Below are positions 46,079-54,228 of a stretch of 64,000 nucleotides of DNA, one piece after another. Each line of letters starts with the position of its first letter. Positions within the stretch are counted from its first letter, which is position 1. Source of the DNA: Domibacillus aminovorans (lineage in GTDB: Bacteria; Bacillota; Bacilli; Bacillales; Domibacillaceae); contig NZ_LQWY01000031.1 of the NCBI RefSeq assembly GCF_001643235.1, forward strand, positions 26,522-90,521, written 5' to 3'. The position numbers were made by a program, and so were the translations under genes. The notes under the pieces were generated by a model, which ran no database searches, was not told where the DNA came from, and was given only the letters and a program-made list of their open reading frames with translations.

Positions 46079-47269
46079 TTAAAATAAATAATGAGATACA
46101 ATTTTCACAAATGATTTTTCAACATTTAATAAAGCTCGCTCATCAAAATCGAATTTCGGATGATGATGAGGATAGTGGGTTGCTTCATCTTCATTTTGTG
46201 AGCCTACTTTAAAATAGGTACCTGGTTTTTCAAGTAGATAATAAGAAAAGTCTTCCGCCCCCATAGAGGTTTCTATTTCCACAATATTCTGTTCAGAAAA
46301 TTGTTCAATAAGCAATGTTCGAACGGTTTCTGTTTCTTCCGGATGATTATACAAAGCGGGATAGCCATTTAAATAATCAATCGTATACGTTGCACCGAAT
46401 GCGGATGTAATCCCTTCTATAATACTATAAATTTGTTTTTCTACCTGTTTGCGAATATTATTGTCAAATGTACGAACTGTTCCTTCTAAAGTCGCTTTAT
46501 CAGCAATAACATTAAATGCGCTTCCTGATTGAAAAACACCAATCGTTACAACGGCTGATTGTAATGGATTAACACCGCGGCTGACAATCTTTTGTAATGA
46601 ACTAACGATATCACTGCCGATCACGATAGAATCAACGGCATCTTGAGGTCTTGCGCCATGACCGCCTTTTCCCTGAATATGAATCGAAAATTTGTCCACT
46701 GCAGCCATTTGATATCCTTCACCTACAGATATTTTTCCTAACGGTGTTTGGGAATCTAAATGAGCGCCAAAAACATAATCCACCCCATCTAGGACTCCCT
46801 CTTCAATCATAAACTTTGCTCCACCTGGCGGCGTTTCTTCCGCCGGTTGAAAAATAAAAATAACTTTCCCTTTAATTCGATGGCGAAACTGGCTTAATGC
46901 TTTGGCTGTTCCTAACAAAGCAGCTGTATGTCCATCATGACCGCATGCATGCATGACTCCTGGATTTTGTGATTTATAAGATACCTCTTTTTCGTCATGA
47001 ATGGGCAAAGCATCAAAATCTGCTCTTAAGGCGATCGTCTTTCCTGCTTGATCACCTTCTAAAATGCCAATCAAACCGTGACCACCAATATTTGTTTTTA
47101 CTTCTAATCCAAAGCGAAGCAACTTCTCTTTAATGTACTCAGCTGTCTTCACTTCTTTAAAAGATAATTCTGGATTTTCGTGCATATATCTTCGCCAGCT
47201 AACTACATCATTGTAATGATCCGTTAACGCTTTGTTTATGTCTCCCAATAAAACGTCATTCATTGCCAT
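46079..47269 (-). CDS. M20D-family amidohydrolase
   Basis: 396 residues. Metal ligands in HACGHDGH near residue 107 and PAEETPPGG near 142; the dimerisation domain follows, and the C-terminal His cluster is in HYPHHHPKFDFDE near 375. The family removes acyl groups from amino acids or cleaves hippurate- and indole-acyl-type conjugates; N-acyl-amino acid hydrolase is the most likely role. GGGGGA lies 8 bases before the ATG; a second ATG is two codons in. No transporter gene adjoins it. Confidence 0.88.
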   Translation of the reverse strand: MAMNDVLLGDINKALTDHYNDVVSWRRYMHENPELSFKEVKTAEYIKEKLLRFGLEVKTNIGGHGLIGILEGDQAGKTIALRADFDALPIHDEKEVSYKSQNPGVMHACGHDGHTAALLGTAKALSQFRHRIKGKVIFIFQPAEETPPGGAKFMIEEGVLDGVDYVFGAHLDSQTPLGKISVGEGYQMAAVDKFSIHIQGKGGHGARPQDAVDSIVIGSDIVSSLQKIVSRGVNPLQSAVVTIGVFQSGSAFNVIADKATLEGTVRTFDNNIRKQVEKQIYSIIEGITSAFGATYTIDYLNGYPALYNHPEETETVRTLLIEQFSEQNIVEIETSMGAEDFSYYLLEKPGTYFKVGSQNEDEATHYPHHHPKFDFDERALLNVEKSFVKIVSHYLF

Positions 47270-47975
47270 CCGCTCTTTCCCCCTTATGTGTTATAGAATT
47301 TCTAATTGAACGTTTTTACTGAATTGAAGCGACTCTTCTATAGCCCATTCATCGATTGGATTTCTTATATCCAAAAGCTAAAGCAGAAATAAATAACCGA
47401 AAACACTACAACATTTTTTCGTGTATCCTTTTATATTAAAAATAAATATTCCTATAAGGATATTAGCACCAAATCCACACTAATTAAATGTGAAATGCAA
47501 GGATTATTATTTAATCATTCTATCCAGTTCCTACAAATAAAAAGCGATCGCTACTGGTGGACTATCTAACGCAACTCTTTTATATGTTTTTTGAAAATTA
47601 TTTAATATTTTCCCGGAACATGTTTCAATGCTTAAAGATTTAGTATGAGTTAAGACAATAACTCTATGCTTACTTCTGATACGGTTCACCGTAAAAATAT
47701 AAAATTAGTTTTGAACAAGTATTTATATCTATATACTCTTCTTCCCTCATAACCTTCTGTGGGGGGTTTTTAGCTTTCCCACTTCCAAATAAATTTCCCC
47801 ATTAAAACCCTCCATTTGTTTCCCCTATAAAAATATGTTGCATCAGAGAAACTTTTTGGATAAAATGCATATAATTCATAATCTATGGTCAAATATACAT
47901 CGTTATAAATTTTTTTGTTCATATTTTTCACCTAAGGCAAAAAAGTTTGCATAGGAAAAAAGAGGAGGAAATAGA
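47270..47975. other. AT-rich gene-poor gap
   Basis: About 700 bases with no supported gene. On the minus strand, next to the amidohydrolase, a run of 28 sense codons (including NPIDEWAIEESLQFSK, then a stop at about 47292) looks like the C-terminal tail of a lost gene but is not recognised. Two tiny frames with ribosome-binding-site-like sequences near 47710-47830 are probably chance. The gap marks the left edge of the metal-handling block. Confidence 0.4.
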
Positions 47976-48515
47976 ATGGAACTTCAATTAAAAGAAATTA
48001 AAAAAAGAGGGGTGTTTTCACCCCTTGTGGTCTTAATGCGTGTTCTCTTTGGAATTGGTTGGCTATTAGCTGGAGTAACCAAAATTCACGAAAAATTATG
48101 GTTTATAGAACCTGGAGTATTTCTGAATGACTATTTAATCAGTTCTTTAGATAAACCTAATGTCCCATTTTTTTATAAAGTTTTCATTGAATACATAGCT
48201 TTAGAATATGTCATGACTTTAAACTATATCATTCCTATCGTTCAGATTATTCTAGGTCTATTAATTATAATGGGATTAATAACTATACCCTCTATTTTAC
48301 TCTGTCTCTTCATGCACATTAACTTTCTTCTTTCCGGAAATATAAATTTAATGAGTCTTGTCCTTTATACAAGTGCGTTTACGTTAATCATTTTTAGAAC
48401 GTATATGTATCATTTCAGTCTTGATAAGTATTTTAACCTAGATAGTCTGTTTACCAATAAAAACAAAAATGAAAAAAAACATACCCATGCCATTGGTATG
48501 ACCTCTGATAAGTAG
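47976..48515 (+). CDS. DoxX/DoxD-like membrane protein
   Basis: 179 residues with four hydrophobic segments (about 15-33, 75-100, 103-122, 125-147); VLMRVLFGIGWLLAGVTKI at the start of the first segment is typical of the DoxX/DoxD superfamily, members of which form quinone-linked or redox membrane complexes. Lys/Asn/His-rich C-terminal tail (NKNKNEKKHTHAIGM). AGAGGAGG lies 7 bases before the ATG. Sits upstream of the multicopper oxidase but ends in its own terminator. Confidence 0.75.
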   Translation: MELQLKEIKKRGVFSPLVVLMRVLFGIGWLLAGVTKIHEKLWFIEPGVFLNDYLISSLDKPNVPFFYKVFIEYIALEYVMTLNYIIPIVQIILGLLIIMGLITIPSILLCLFMHINFLLSGNINLMSLVLYTSAFTLIIFRTYMYHFSLDKYFNLDSLFTNKNKNEKKHTHAIGMTSDK

Positions 48516-48541
48516 ACAGGAAGTAAAAAGATATACTTTAG

Positions 48542-48588
48542 GCAGCTTGAGTCCGGTATTCATATGGGCTCAGGTTGCTTATTTTTTT
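48542..48588 (+). terminator. Intrinsic terminator of the DoxX-like gene
   Basis: Thirteen-base-pair stem (48542-48554 with 48566-48578, three G-U pairs) followed by ATTTTTTT. Confidence 0.8.
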
Positions 48589-48814
48589 GAAAATGCTAGT
48601 CGTTATAGAAACGTATGTATCGCTTGACGCAGTCCTGCACTTCTTTTGAAGACCGGAAAGAATAAAATGGCGGAAGAAACTTTCCCTGCAGGTGTTACCC
48701 CAACAGTTCGCCTTTCTGGACTTTATTCAGAAGGTCTCTTTACTACTAAAGCAGATTGACAAAACCTTTCTTTTTCAAGACACAAAATATTTTTTTGAAA
48801 AAATCAAAAAGTTA
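48589..48814. other. Spacer upstream of the multicopper oxidase
   Basis: No gene recognised. A plus-strand frame without stop from about 48645 to 48856 (with VLPQQFAFLDFIQK) may be a remnant; it could not be assigned. Confidence 0.3.
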
Positions 48815-48844
48815 TTGACGAAATACTCGTCCGTGCCGTACAGT
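48815..48844 (+). promoter_or_regulatory. Promoter of the oxidase-ZIP-tatA operon
   Basis: TTGACG (48815-48820), 18 bases, TACAGT (48839-48844), about 58 bases before the oxidase start. Confidence 0.55.
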
Positions 48845-48856
48845 ATAGCCAAACGC

Positions 48857-48884
48857 TAAAAAGTTTCCTCTGGTAAACTTTTTT
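48857..48884 (+). promoter_or_regulatory. Leader hairpin before the multicopper oxidase
   Basis: AAAAAGTTT-loop-AAACTTTTTT directly upstream of the ribosome binding site: a short hairpin ending in six T, so it may act as an attenuator or mask the site. Confidence 0.45.
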
Positions 48885-48901
48885 GAAAGGGAGGGAAAGT
48901 T

Positions 48902-49900
48902 ATGTCGGATGGGAAAGTATCACGTAGAGATATTCTAAAGATAGGTTCCGCTGGAGCACTTGGAGTGGCAGGCAGTTATTATTTGAATAAGTTTTCTGGA
49001 ATGCAGGGTGTAGCTCATGCTGCCTCGCATACTTCTCATGGCAATCAGATGAATATGAACGATACGACTAAATCAGCTGGTTATAAAATGGCGGAACGTC
49101 TGTTAACTGAGTTTGATTATGGAAAAGTCAGCCTCCTACCAAACGGGAAAACATTACGAGAATATACTGTTGTCGCTATGGATAAAGAAATTGAAATCGC
49201 GAAAGGAATTAAATTTCCAGGATGGACGTACAACGGAACTATTCCGGGTCCAACGTTTCGCTGCACGGAGGGGGATTTGCTTCGTTTTCATTTCACTAAC
49301 AAAGGAAGCCATCCCCATTCAATCCATTTTCATGGGATTCACCCACCTGAAATGGATGGGCTCGAACCTATTCCTTCGGGTCAAAGTTTTACGTACGAAT
49401 TCGAAGCGCAACCTTATGGATTGCAATTGTATCATTGCCATGTCCTTCCGTTAGCCCGTCATATTCATAAAGGGCTGTATGGTAATTTTATTATTGATCC
49501 TAAAACACCAAGGGAAAAGGCACTTGAGCTAAATATGGTTATGAATGGCTATGACCTGGATTTAGACGGTGAAAATGAATTTTATACGATAAACGGTTAT
49601 GCATTCGCCTTTATGAATCACCCTATTAAAATAAAAAAAGATCAGCTTGTTCGCATTTATCTTAGCAATTTCACTGAGTTTGATTTATTAAACTCGTTTC
49701 ATCTTCATGCGAATTACTTTACGTATTTACCGACTGGGCGGATGGATAATCCATCTCAATTTACTGATACAATTATGCAGTGTCAGGGAGAACGCGGCAT
49801 TTTAGAAATGAGGTTCCCATACAAAGGAAGATACATGTTCCACGCACATGTAAGTGAATTTGCTGAGTTAGGCTGGATGGGCTTATTTGAGGTCGAATAA
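48902..49900 (+). CDS. Tat-exported two-domain multicopper oxidase
   Basis: 332 residues. Twin-arginine signal SRRDILKIG at residues 7-15, a Met/His-rich stretch (HTSHGNQMNMN) near 45, then two cupredoxin domains. Copper ligands: HSIHFHG near 140 and YHCHVLPLARHIHKG near 178 in domain 1; SFHLHANYF near 260 and MFHAHVSEF near 315 in domain 2. The only Cys ligand is in domain 1, so the type 1 copper sits there, an arrangement called type C among two-domain oxidases. Likely oxidises metal ions or phenolics outside the membrane. GGGAGGG precedes the ATG. Followed by ZIP and tatA. Confidence 0.9.
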   Translation: MSDGKVSRRDILKIGSAGALGVAGSYYLNKFSGMQGVAHAASHTSHGNQMNMNDTTKSAGYKMAERLLTEFDYGKVSLLPNGKTLREYTVVAMDKEIEIAKGIKFPGWTYNGTIPGPTFRCTEGDLLRFHFTNKGSHPHSIHFHGIHPPEMDGLEPIPSGQSFTYEFEAQPYGLQLYHCHVLPLARHIHKGLYGNFIIDPKTPREKALELNMVMNGYDLDLDGENEFYTINGYAFAFMNHPIKIKKDQLVRIYLSNFTEFDLLNSFHLHANYFTYLPTGRMDNPSQFTDTIMQCQGERGILEMRFPYKGRYMFHAHVSEFAELGWMGLFEVE

Positions 49901-50296
49901 ACAGGAGGAAAACAGCATGAAAATGAAATGGATCATTTCAGCGCTTGTTTCTCTCTTGCTATTGGTTGGAGTATTAGAATGGGTGTTGAAGAATGGTGCA
50001 GGAATTGAAAAAGATCCTGCTGCTCCTATTGAAGTGCTTAATAAGGAAGATATATGTTCTGGTTGAAGTGTTTAATAAGGAAGATACATGTTCCACGCAC
50101 ATGTGAATGAATTTGCCAGGTTAGGCTGGATGGGCTTATTTGAGGTCGAATAAAAAAGGAGGAAAGCAACATGAAAATGAAATGGATCATCTCAGCGCTT
50201 GTTCCTCTCTTGCTATTGGTTGGAGTATTAGGATGGGTGTTGAAGAATGGGGCAGGAATTGAAAAAGATCCTGCTGCTCCTATTGAAGTGCTGAAT
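49824..50296 (+). repeat. Imperfect tandem duplication of the oxidase-ZIP junction
   Basis: A segment of about 220 bases covering the last 25 codons of the oxidase, the ribosome binding site and the first 42 codons of the ZIP gene occurs twice: about 49824-50042 and 50077-50296, offset 253-254 bases. The 34 bases between them include a further short copy of TTGAAGTGYTTAATAAGGAAG. Copies differ at scattered positions, so the event is not brand new. Confidence 0.85.
49917..50066 (+). pseudogene. Truncated 5' copy of the ZIP gene
   Basis: A 49-codon ORF starting with the same [11 protein letters not shown] sequence as the full ZIP gene and a good GGAGG site, but stopping after codon 42 diverges (NKEDICSG). 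It encodes only the signal/anchor segment. Product of the tandem duplication; may still be translated. Confidence 0.8.
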
Positions 50297-51337
50297 ATCG
50301 AAAAGATTAAAATGACCAACTCAGGATTTGAACTTTCTGTCAGCAATACAGGTCCCAAAACGCTTGAAATATCTCAAGTGATTGTGGATGATTCTATCTG
50401 GGATTTCACTGTAACGCCAAGCCCTGTTCTAAAACGTCTTCAAGATGGAACCGTCTTTATCAACTATCCGTGGGTAGAGGGAGACCCTCACGGGATTAAG
50501 TTAATTACCGCTAACGGAATCGTTATTGAAAGTGGAGTTGATGCTGCAACCCTTACTCCAGAGTTAAACTGGGATAACTTTTTAAATTACGGTTTTATTG
50601 GCTTCTACGTTGGTATTGTTCCAATTTCTTTAGGATTAATGTGGTACCCCTTCATGAAACGGTTTAACCGGAAATGGATCAATATGATTCTTGCCTTGAC
50701 GGTCGGTCTTTTATTATTTTTATTCATTGGTACTTTAGCTGATGGGTTTGAAATCGGTGCAGAAGCGCCCTCCATTTTACAAGGAAACATGGTCGTGATT
50801 ATTGGAGCAGCGCTAACCTTTTTATTACTGATTGCGTTTGATCAATACCAGCGTCGGAAGCAAGAAGCTAAGGGGTACTCCCCATTTCGATTATCTCTTT
50901 TAATGGCCACTGGAATTGGTCTTCATAATTTTGGTGAAGGTCTTGCTATTGGATCTTCCTTTGCTCTAGGATCTGTTGCACTAGGAACCTTCTTAATCGT
51001 GGGCTTTACCCTGCATAATATAACAGAAGGAATTGGCATCGCTGCTCCTTTATTAAAATCAAAGCCTCGGGGAAGAGATTTTATTTTACTTGGTACGGTA
51101 GCAGGAGCACCGGCTATTCTTGGTACATGGTTCGGAGGATTTATCTTTTCACCAATACTAGGCGCTTTATTTTTAGGTATTGGGGCGGGGGCTATCCTTC
51201 AAGTTATTTATGTGATTACCAAAATGCTTATTGATGATCATCGCTTGCATAGAGAGCCATCCGTTTCGTGGCTCAACTTAACCGGATTTACTGTCGGCAT
51301 GTTAATTATGTACTTTACTGCCTTTTTTATTAAATAG
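50171..51337 (+). CDS. ZIP-family metal transporter
   Basis: 388 residues. An N-terminal anchor (about 5-25) is followed by an extracytoplasmic domain of about 100 residues with an Ig-like look, then the ZIP core of about seven membrane segments. [14 protein letters not shown] and [14 protein letters not shown] are the paired metal-binding His/Glu motifs of ZIP helices 4 and 5. Moves divalent metals such as zinc, iron or manganese into the cytoplasm. GGAGG precedes the ATG. Second intact gene of the oxidase-ZIP-tatA unit; coupling to an oxidase hints at iron or manganese or copper, not resolved. Confidence 0.88.
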   Translation: MKMKWIISALVPLLLLVGVLGWVLKNGAGIEKDPAAPIEVLNIEKIKMTNSGFELSVSNTGPKTLEISQVIVDDSIWDFTVTPSPVLKRLQDGTVFINYPWVEGDPHGIKLITANGIVIESGVDAATLTPELNWDNFLNYGFIGFYVGIVPISLGLMWYPFMKRFNRKWINMILALTVGLLLFLFIGTLADGFEIGAEAPSILQGNMVVIIGAALTFLLLIAFDQYQRRKQEAKGYSPFRLSLLMATGIGLHNFGEGLAIGSSFALGSVALGTFLIVGFTLHNITEGIGIAAPLLKSKPRGRDFILLGTVAGAPAILGTWFGGFIFSPILGALFLGIGAGAILQVIYVITKMLIDDHRLHREPSVSWLNLTGFTVGMLIMYFTAFFIK

Positions 51338-51353
51338 AAAAGAGGGGATTTTG

Positions 51354-51518
51354 ATGGCTGGTCCAGGAAGTATTGCTTTAATTAGTATAGCTGCTCTCCT
51401 TATATTTGGTCCTTCGAAGTTGCCTGAGCTAGGGAGGTCGCTTGGAACTACACTAAGAGAATTTAAACAGTCAACACGCGGGTTAATGGCGGATGATGAT
51501 GAAAAACATACTAAATAA
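51354..51518 (+). CDS. tatA: Twin-arginine translocase TatA
   Basis: 54 residues. [31 protein letters not shown] holds the membrane segment, the conserved FGP hinge and the amphipathic helix of TatA; a short charged tail follows (given in pieces: [18 protein letters not shown] is the diagnostic part). GAGGGGAT lies just before the ATG. It is the last gene of the unit that starts with a Tat-exported oxidase, so it is likely a dedicated pore subunit for that substrate; tatC is not in the window. Confidence 0.9.
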   Translation: MAGPGSIALISIAALLIFGPSKLPELGRSLGTTLREFKQSTRGLMADDDEKHTK

Positions 51519-51680
51519 TACCGAGCTAATCCTTATTTTTTCCGATGCTCTGACTGTTTATGCTAGTATGGAGCAATGATTTAATATCGCGTTCCCTGTA
51601 ATTAAGAGAGATTGATAAGCATCCTACCAATGAAAAAACAGCAATTATGTTCAATAACAACTTGAAGGAAATAACTATAT

Positions 51681-51735
51681 AAAGTGAGGGATCAGCACAA
51701 TGATAGATGCGCTGCTTCCTCACTTTATTTTTTTC
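51681..51735 (+). terminator. Terminator of the oxidase-ZIP-tatA unit
   Basis: AAAGTGAGG/CCTCACTTT outer stem with inner CAGC/GCTG pairs, followed by a T run on the plus strand; overlaps the end of the convergent membrane-protein gene. Confidence 0.75.
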
Positions 51736-51931
51736 CTTTTTTTTTAAGTACATAGATGGAAAGAAGTCCAAAAATAATGGGAACGATCAGAAAAATGCAT
51801 ATGCAAAAAAATGACTTTAAAATATGATGCAATGGATTGTATGTGTGAAAAACGGTACTGGACATGGTCATGCAGGTTATCCCCAACACAATGAACAACA
51901 ACGGTATCACGACATTGATTATTTTTTTCAT
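51725..51931 (-). CDS. Small membrane protein downstream of the sensor kinase
   Basis: 68 residues with two hydrophobic segments (about 4-25 and 38-60) and a basic end LKKKGKK. Not recognised. Its ATG overlaps the histidine kinase stop (ATGA), so it is translationally coupled to the two-component system and may be a small accessory or feedback component of it. Confidence 0.65.
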   Translation of the reverse strand: MKKIINVVIPLLFIVLGITCMTMSSTVFHTYNPLHHILKSFFCICIFLIVPIIFGLLSIYVLKKKGKK

Positions 51932-53346
51932 TTATCCGCTCTCACTTTTTGATCGATTGAAAAAGATAATGTAAACAGTGTTCCTTCTCCTGATGCACTG
52001 TTTAATTCAATCTCTCCGCCGAGCAGTTCAACGAGGTTTTTTACAATAGCCAGTCCCAGCCCGGTTCCTCCAGATGCTCTTGATCGTGATTTCTCAACGC
52101 GATAGAAACGCTCAAAAATGAATGGGATATCTTCTTTTGGTATGCCCATACCTTGATCTTTAATAAAAACCTTTAGACGGTTTCTGTGTACTTGTATATA
52201 AACGTCCACATTTGTTTCCGGTTCACTGTATCGAATGGCATTTTCAATTAAATTGATCATGATTTGTTCCAGCCTGATGGCGTCTACATATATCATTGGA
52301 TGATCGTGTGACGGCTGCAAGAGAATCGCTATCTTTTTCTCTGTCGCTTTAAGAGACACTTTTTTGATCGCGCTCGTCAAAATATCATCCATTTCGATCC
52401 ATTCAGGATGCAAATCCAGCTTGCCTTCTTCCATTTTTGCCAGTTCAAACAAATCATTGATAAGAGCCGCCAGCCGTGTGGACTCATCCTCAATAATCAT
52501 TAAATATTGATTTCTTTCCATTTCGCTTTGAACCATTCCTTTCCGCAGCACTTCTGAATAACCCTTAATATAAGAAATTGGCGTACGTAATTCATGCGAG
52601 ATATTGGCAAAAAATTCACTTCGGCTTGTCCTGTATTGTTCCAGTTCTTTTCCCAAATCGGTGATGGCCCCGGCCAGGCTGCCCACTTCGTCTTTTGTTA
52701 GTATAGGAAGATCGGTTTGAAGTTTTCCCTTTGCTATTTCACGGGTTGCTTTTTCCATTTTCAAAAGAGGTGAAGATAATTTACGCGAAATAAAAAAAGT
52801 GAAGCCAATCGCGATAAACAGCGCACCAATGACCGATATAAATAGCCATATTCGGACTTGATCGATAGAGGTGTTTACTTTATCCATATTTGAAACGACA
52901 ACAAGTCCCCCATTTACCTCACCGTCCACAATGATCGGTTTACCAGCTAGATAGAAAAGATTATCTGCAGTTTCCGGCTCTGTATACTCCATGCCAACTG
53001 ACTGATTTTGAAAGATTGGGTTATACAGCTCCTTCATCACTTCATTTCCTGCTTCAAATTCTAGTCCTACCGTTGATTTTAAAATTTCTCCTTCTTTGTT
53101 AAAAACAAAAAGATCTGCATTGATTAATTCAGAGAGCATGTCAAACATATGATAGGAATTTACATCTTCAACATCTGAAATCGTGACTGAATACTTATCT
53201 GCAAATTGCTCTATTTGTTCTTGCTGCTGATTCATATAAAAAGCAGTAAACAGTTGATCAATCGTATAAATCAAGGGGAAAAGAACCAACAGAAATAAGA
53301 TCATGATGCTGCCGCCCAGCTTTATCGTAATGCTGTTGAATTTCAT
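51928..53346 (-). CDS. Sensor histidine kinase
   Basis: 472 residues: membrane segment at about 10-32, an extracytoplasmic sensing domain of about 130 residues, a second segment at about 167-188, HAMP, the phosphoacceptor motif ISHELRTPISY near 250, N-box NLIENAIRY near 365, and G-boxes DQGMGIP and GGTGLGLAI. The sensor region is acidic (for example EYTEPETADN) and could bind metal, but the signal is not evident. Overlaps the regulator stop by 4 bases. The setting suggests metal or envelope sensing; resembles YclK of B. subtilis in layout. Confidence 0.9.
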   Translation of the reverse strand: MKFNSITIKLGGSIMILFLLVLFPLIYTIDQLFTAFYMNQQQEQIEQFADKYSVTISDVEDVNSYHMFDMLSELINADLFVFNKEGEILKSTVGLEFEAGNEVMKELYNPIFQNQSVGMEYTEPETADNLFYLAGKPIIVDGEVNGGLVVVSNMDKVNTSIDQVRIWLFISVIGALFIAIGFTFFISRKLSSPLLKMEKATREIAKGKLQTDLPILTKDEVGSLAGAITDLGKELEQYRTSRSEFFANISHELRTPISYIKGYSEVLRKGMVQSEMERNQYLMIIEDESTRLAALINDLFELAKMEEGKLDLHPEWIEMDDILTSAIKKVSLKATEKKIAILLQPSHDHPMIYVDAIRLEQIMINLIENAIRYSEPETNVDVYIQVHRNRLKVFIKDQGMGIPKEDIPFIFERFYRVEKSRSRASGGTGLGLAIVKNLVELLGGEIELNSASGEGTLFTLSFSIDQKVRADK

Positions 53347-54047
53347 AGAGTTTGATTCGGCTCTTGAAATTTATAACCGACTCCCCAAACCGTCTGAACA
53401 GGGTTATAATTCGATCCCGTTTCTCTGATTTTAATACGAATATTTTTCACGTGGCTATCTACAGTCCTCATATCGCGTGAATCATTGAATCCCCATAAAA
53501 GATCAAGCAGTACCTCACGTGTGAAGACCCTTTTTGGACTCAGTGCAATCGTTTCAATAAACTCATATTCTTTTGGGGTTAAATCCAGTTTTTCATTGTC
53601 TAAAAATACTTGATAACCGTCCCGGTCAACTTTAAAATAACCATTTCCAAACACGATCGAGCTGTCATCAACCATCGGAGCATGATGGTCCGATCTTCTT
53701 AATAATGCTTTCACTCTCGCCAATAATTCTTCTAGTTCAAACGGTTTGATTAAATAATCATCCGCGCCAATTTCCAGCCCATGCACTTTGTCTTTCAATT
53801 CATTTCTTGCCGTCAGCATCAAGATCGGTGTGGTGTTCATTGTTCGAATTGCTTTGCATACTTCCCACCCATCCATTTCAGGCATCATCACATCCAAAAG
53901 GATTAAATCAAACGAATGTTTTTGAACGAGCGCAATCGCATCTTGTCCATTGCTGCATTCCGCGAGGTCATAATCGCTCATTAAATGAATCTTAAGCAAA
54001 TTCCTCATGTTCCACTCATCGTCTACGATTAAAATCGATTTTCTCAT
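53343..54047 (-). CDS. OmpR-family response regulator
   Basis: 234 residues: receiver domain with acidic pocket VDDE, phosphoacceptor Asp in LILLDVMMPEMDG near residue 53 and Lys in YLIKPFE near 104; C-terminal winged helix ending VWGVGYKF. Partner of the adjacent kinase. The remnant at 55555-55743 shows that a second such regulator once existed here. Confidence 0.92.
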   Translation of the reverse strand: MRKSILIVDDEWNMRNLLKIHLMSDYDLAECSNGQDAIALVQKHSFDLILLDVMMPEMDGWEVCKAIRTMNTTPILMLTARNELKDKVHGLEIGADDYLIKPFELEELLARVKALLRRSDHHAPMVDDSSIVFGNGYFKVDRDGYQVFLDNEKLDLTPKEYEFIETIALSPKRVFTREVLLDLLWGFNDSRDMRTVDSHVKNIRIKIRETGSNYNPVQTVWGVGYKFQEPNQTL

Positions 54048-54161
54048 TTTATCTTTAACCCCTTACGTTCAAGTGTACGTTTATATTGTATAGAATTTAT
54101 AGAGAATTGAAATCAATTTACTAGTTGCAGACTGTACATCTCACTTCTAGTTCAGTATGGT

Positions 54162-54214
54162 AAAAACAAAAATCATAGCCCTAGCCATGTGAATGGATGG
54201 CCGAGGCTATGATT
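54162..54214 (-). terminator. Terminator of the metal-binding-type lipoprotein gene
   Basis: Ten-base-pair stem AATCATAGCC/GGCTATGATT with inner GGCC pairs, followed by a T-rich run on the minus strand. Confidence 0.75.
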
Positions 54215-54228
54215 GGGAAAAAGTTATT

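Noticed and set aside
51526..51771. 81-codon minus-strand ORF (MDFFPSMYLKKKEK...)
   Set aside because: It overlaps the real coupled membrane-protein gene in another frame, contains the tatA terminator and has no ribosome binding site.
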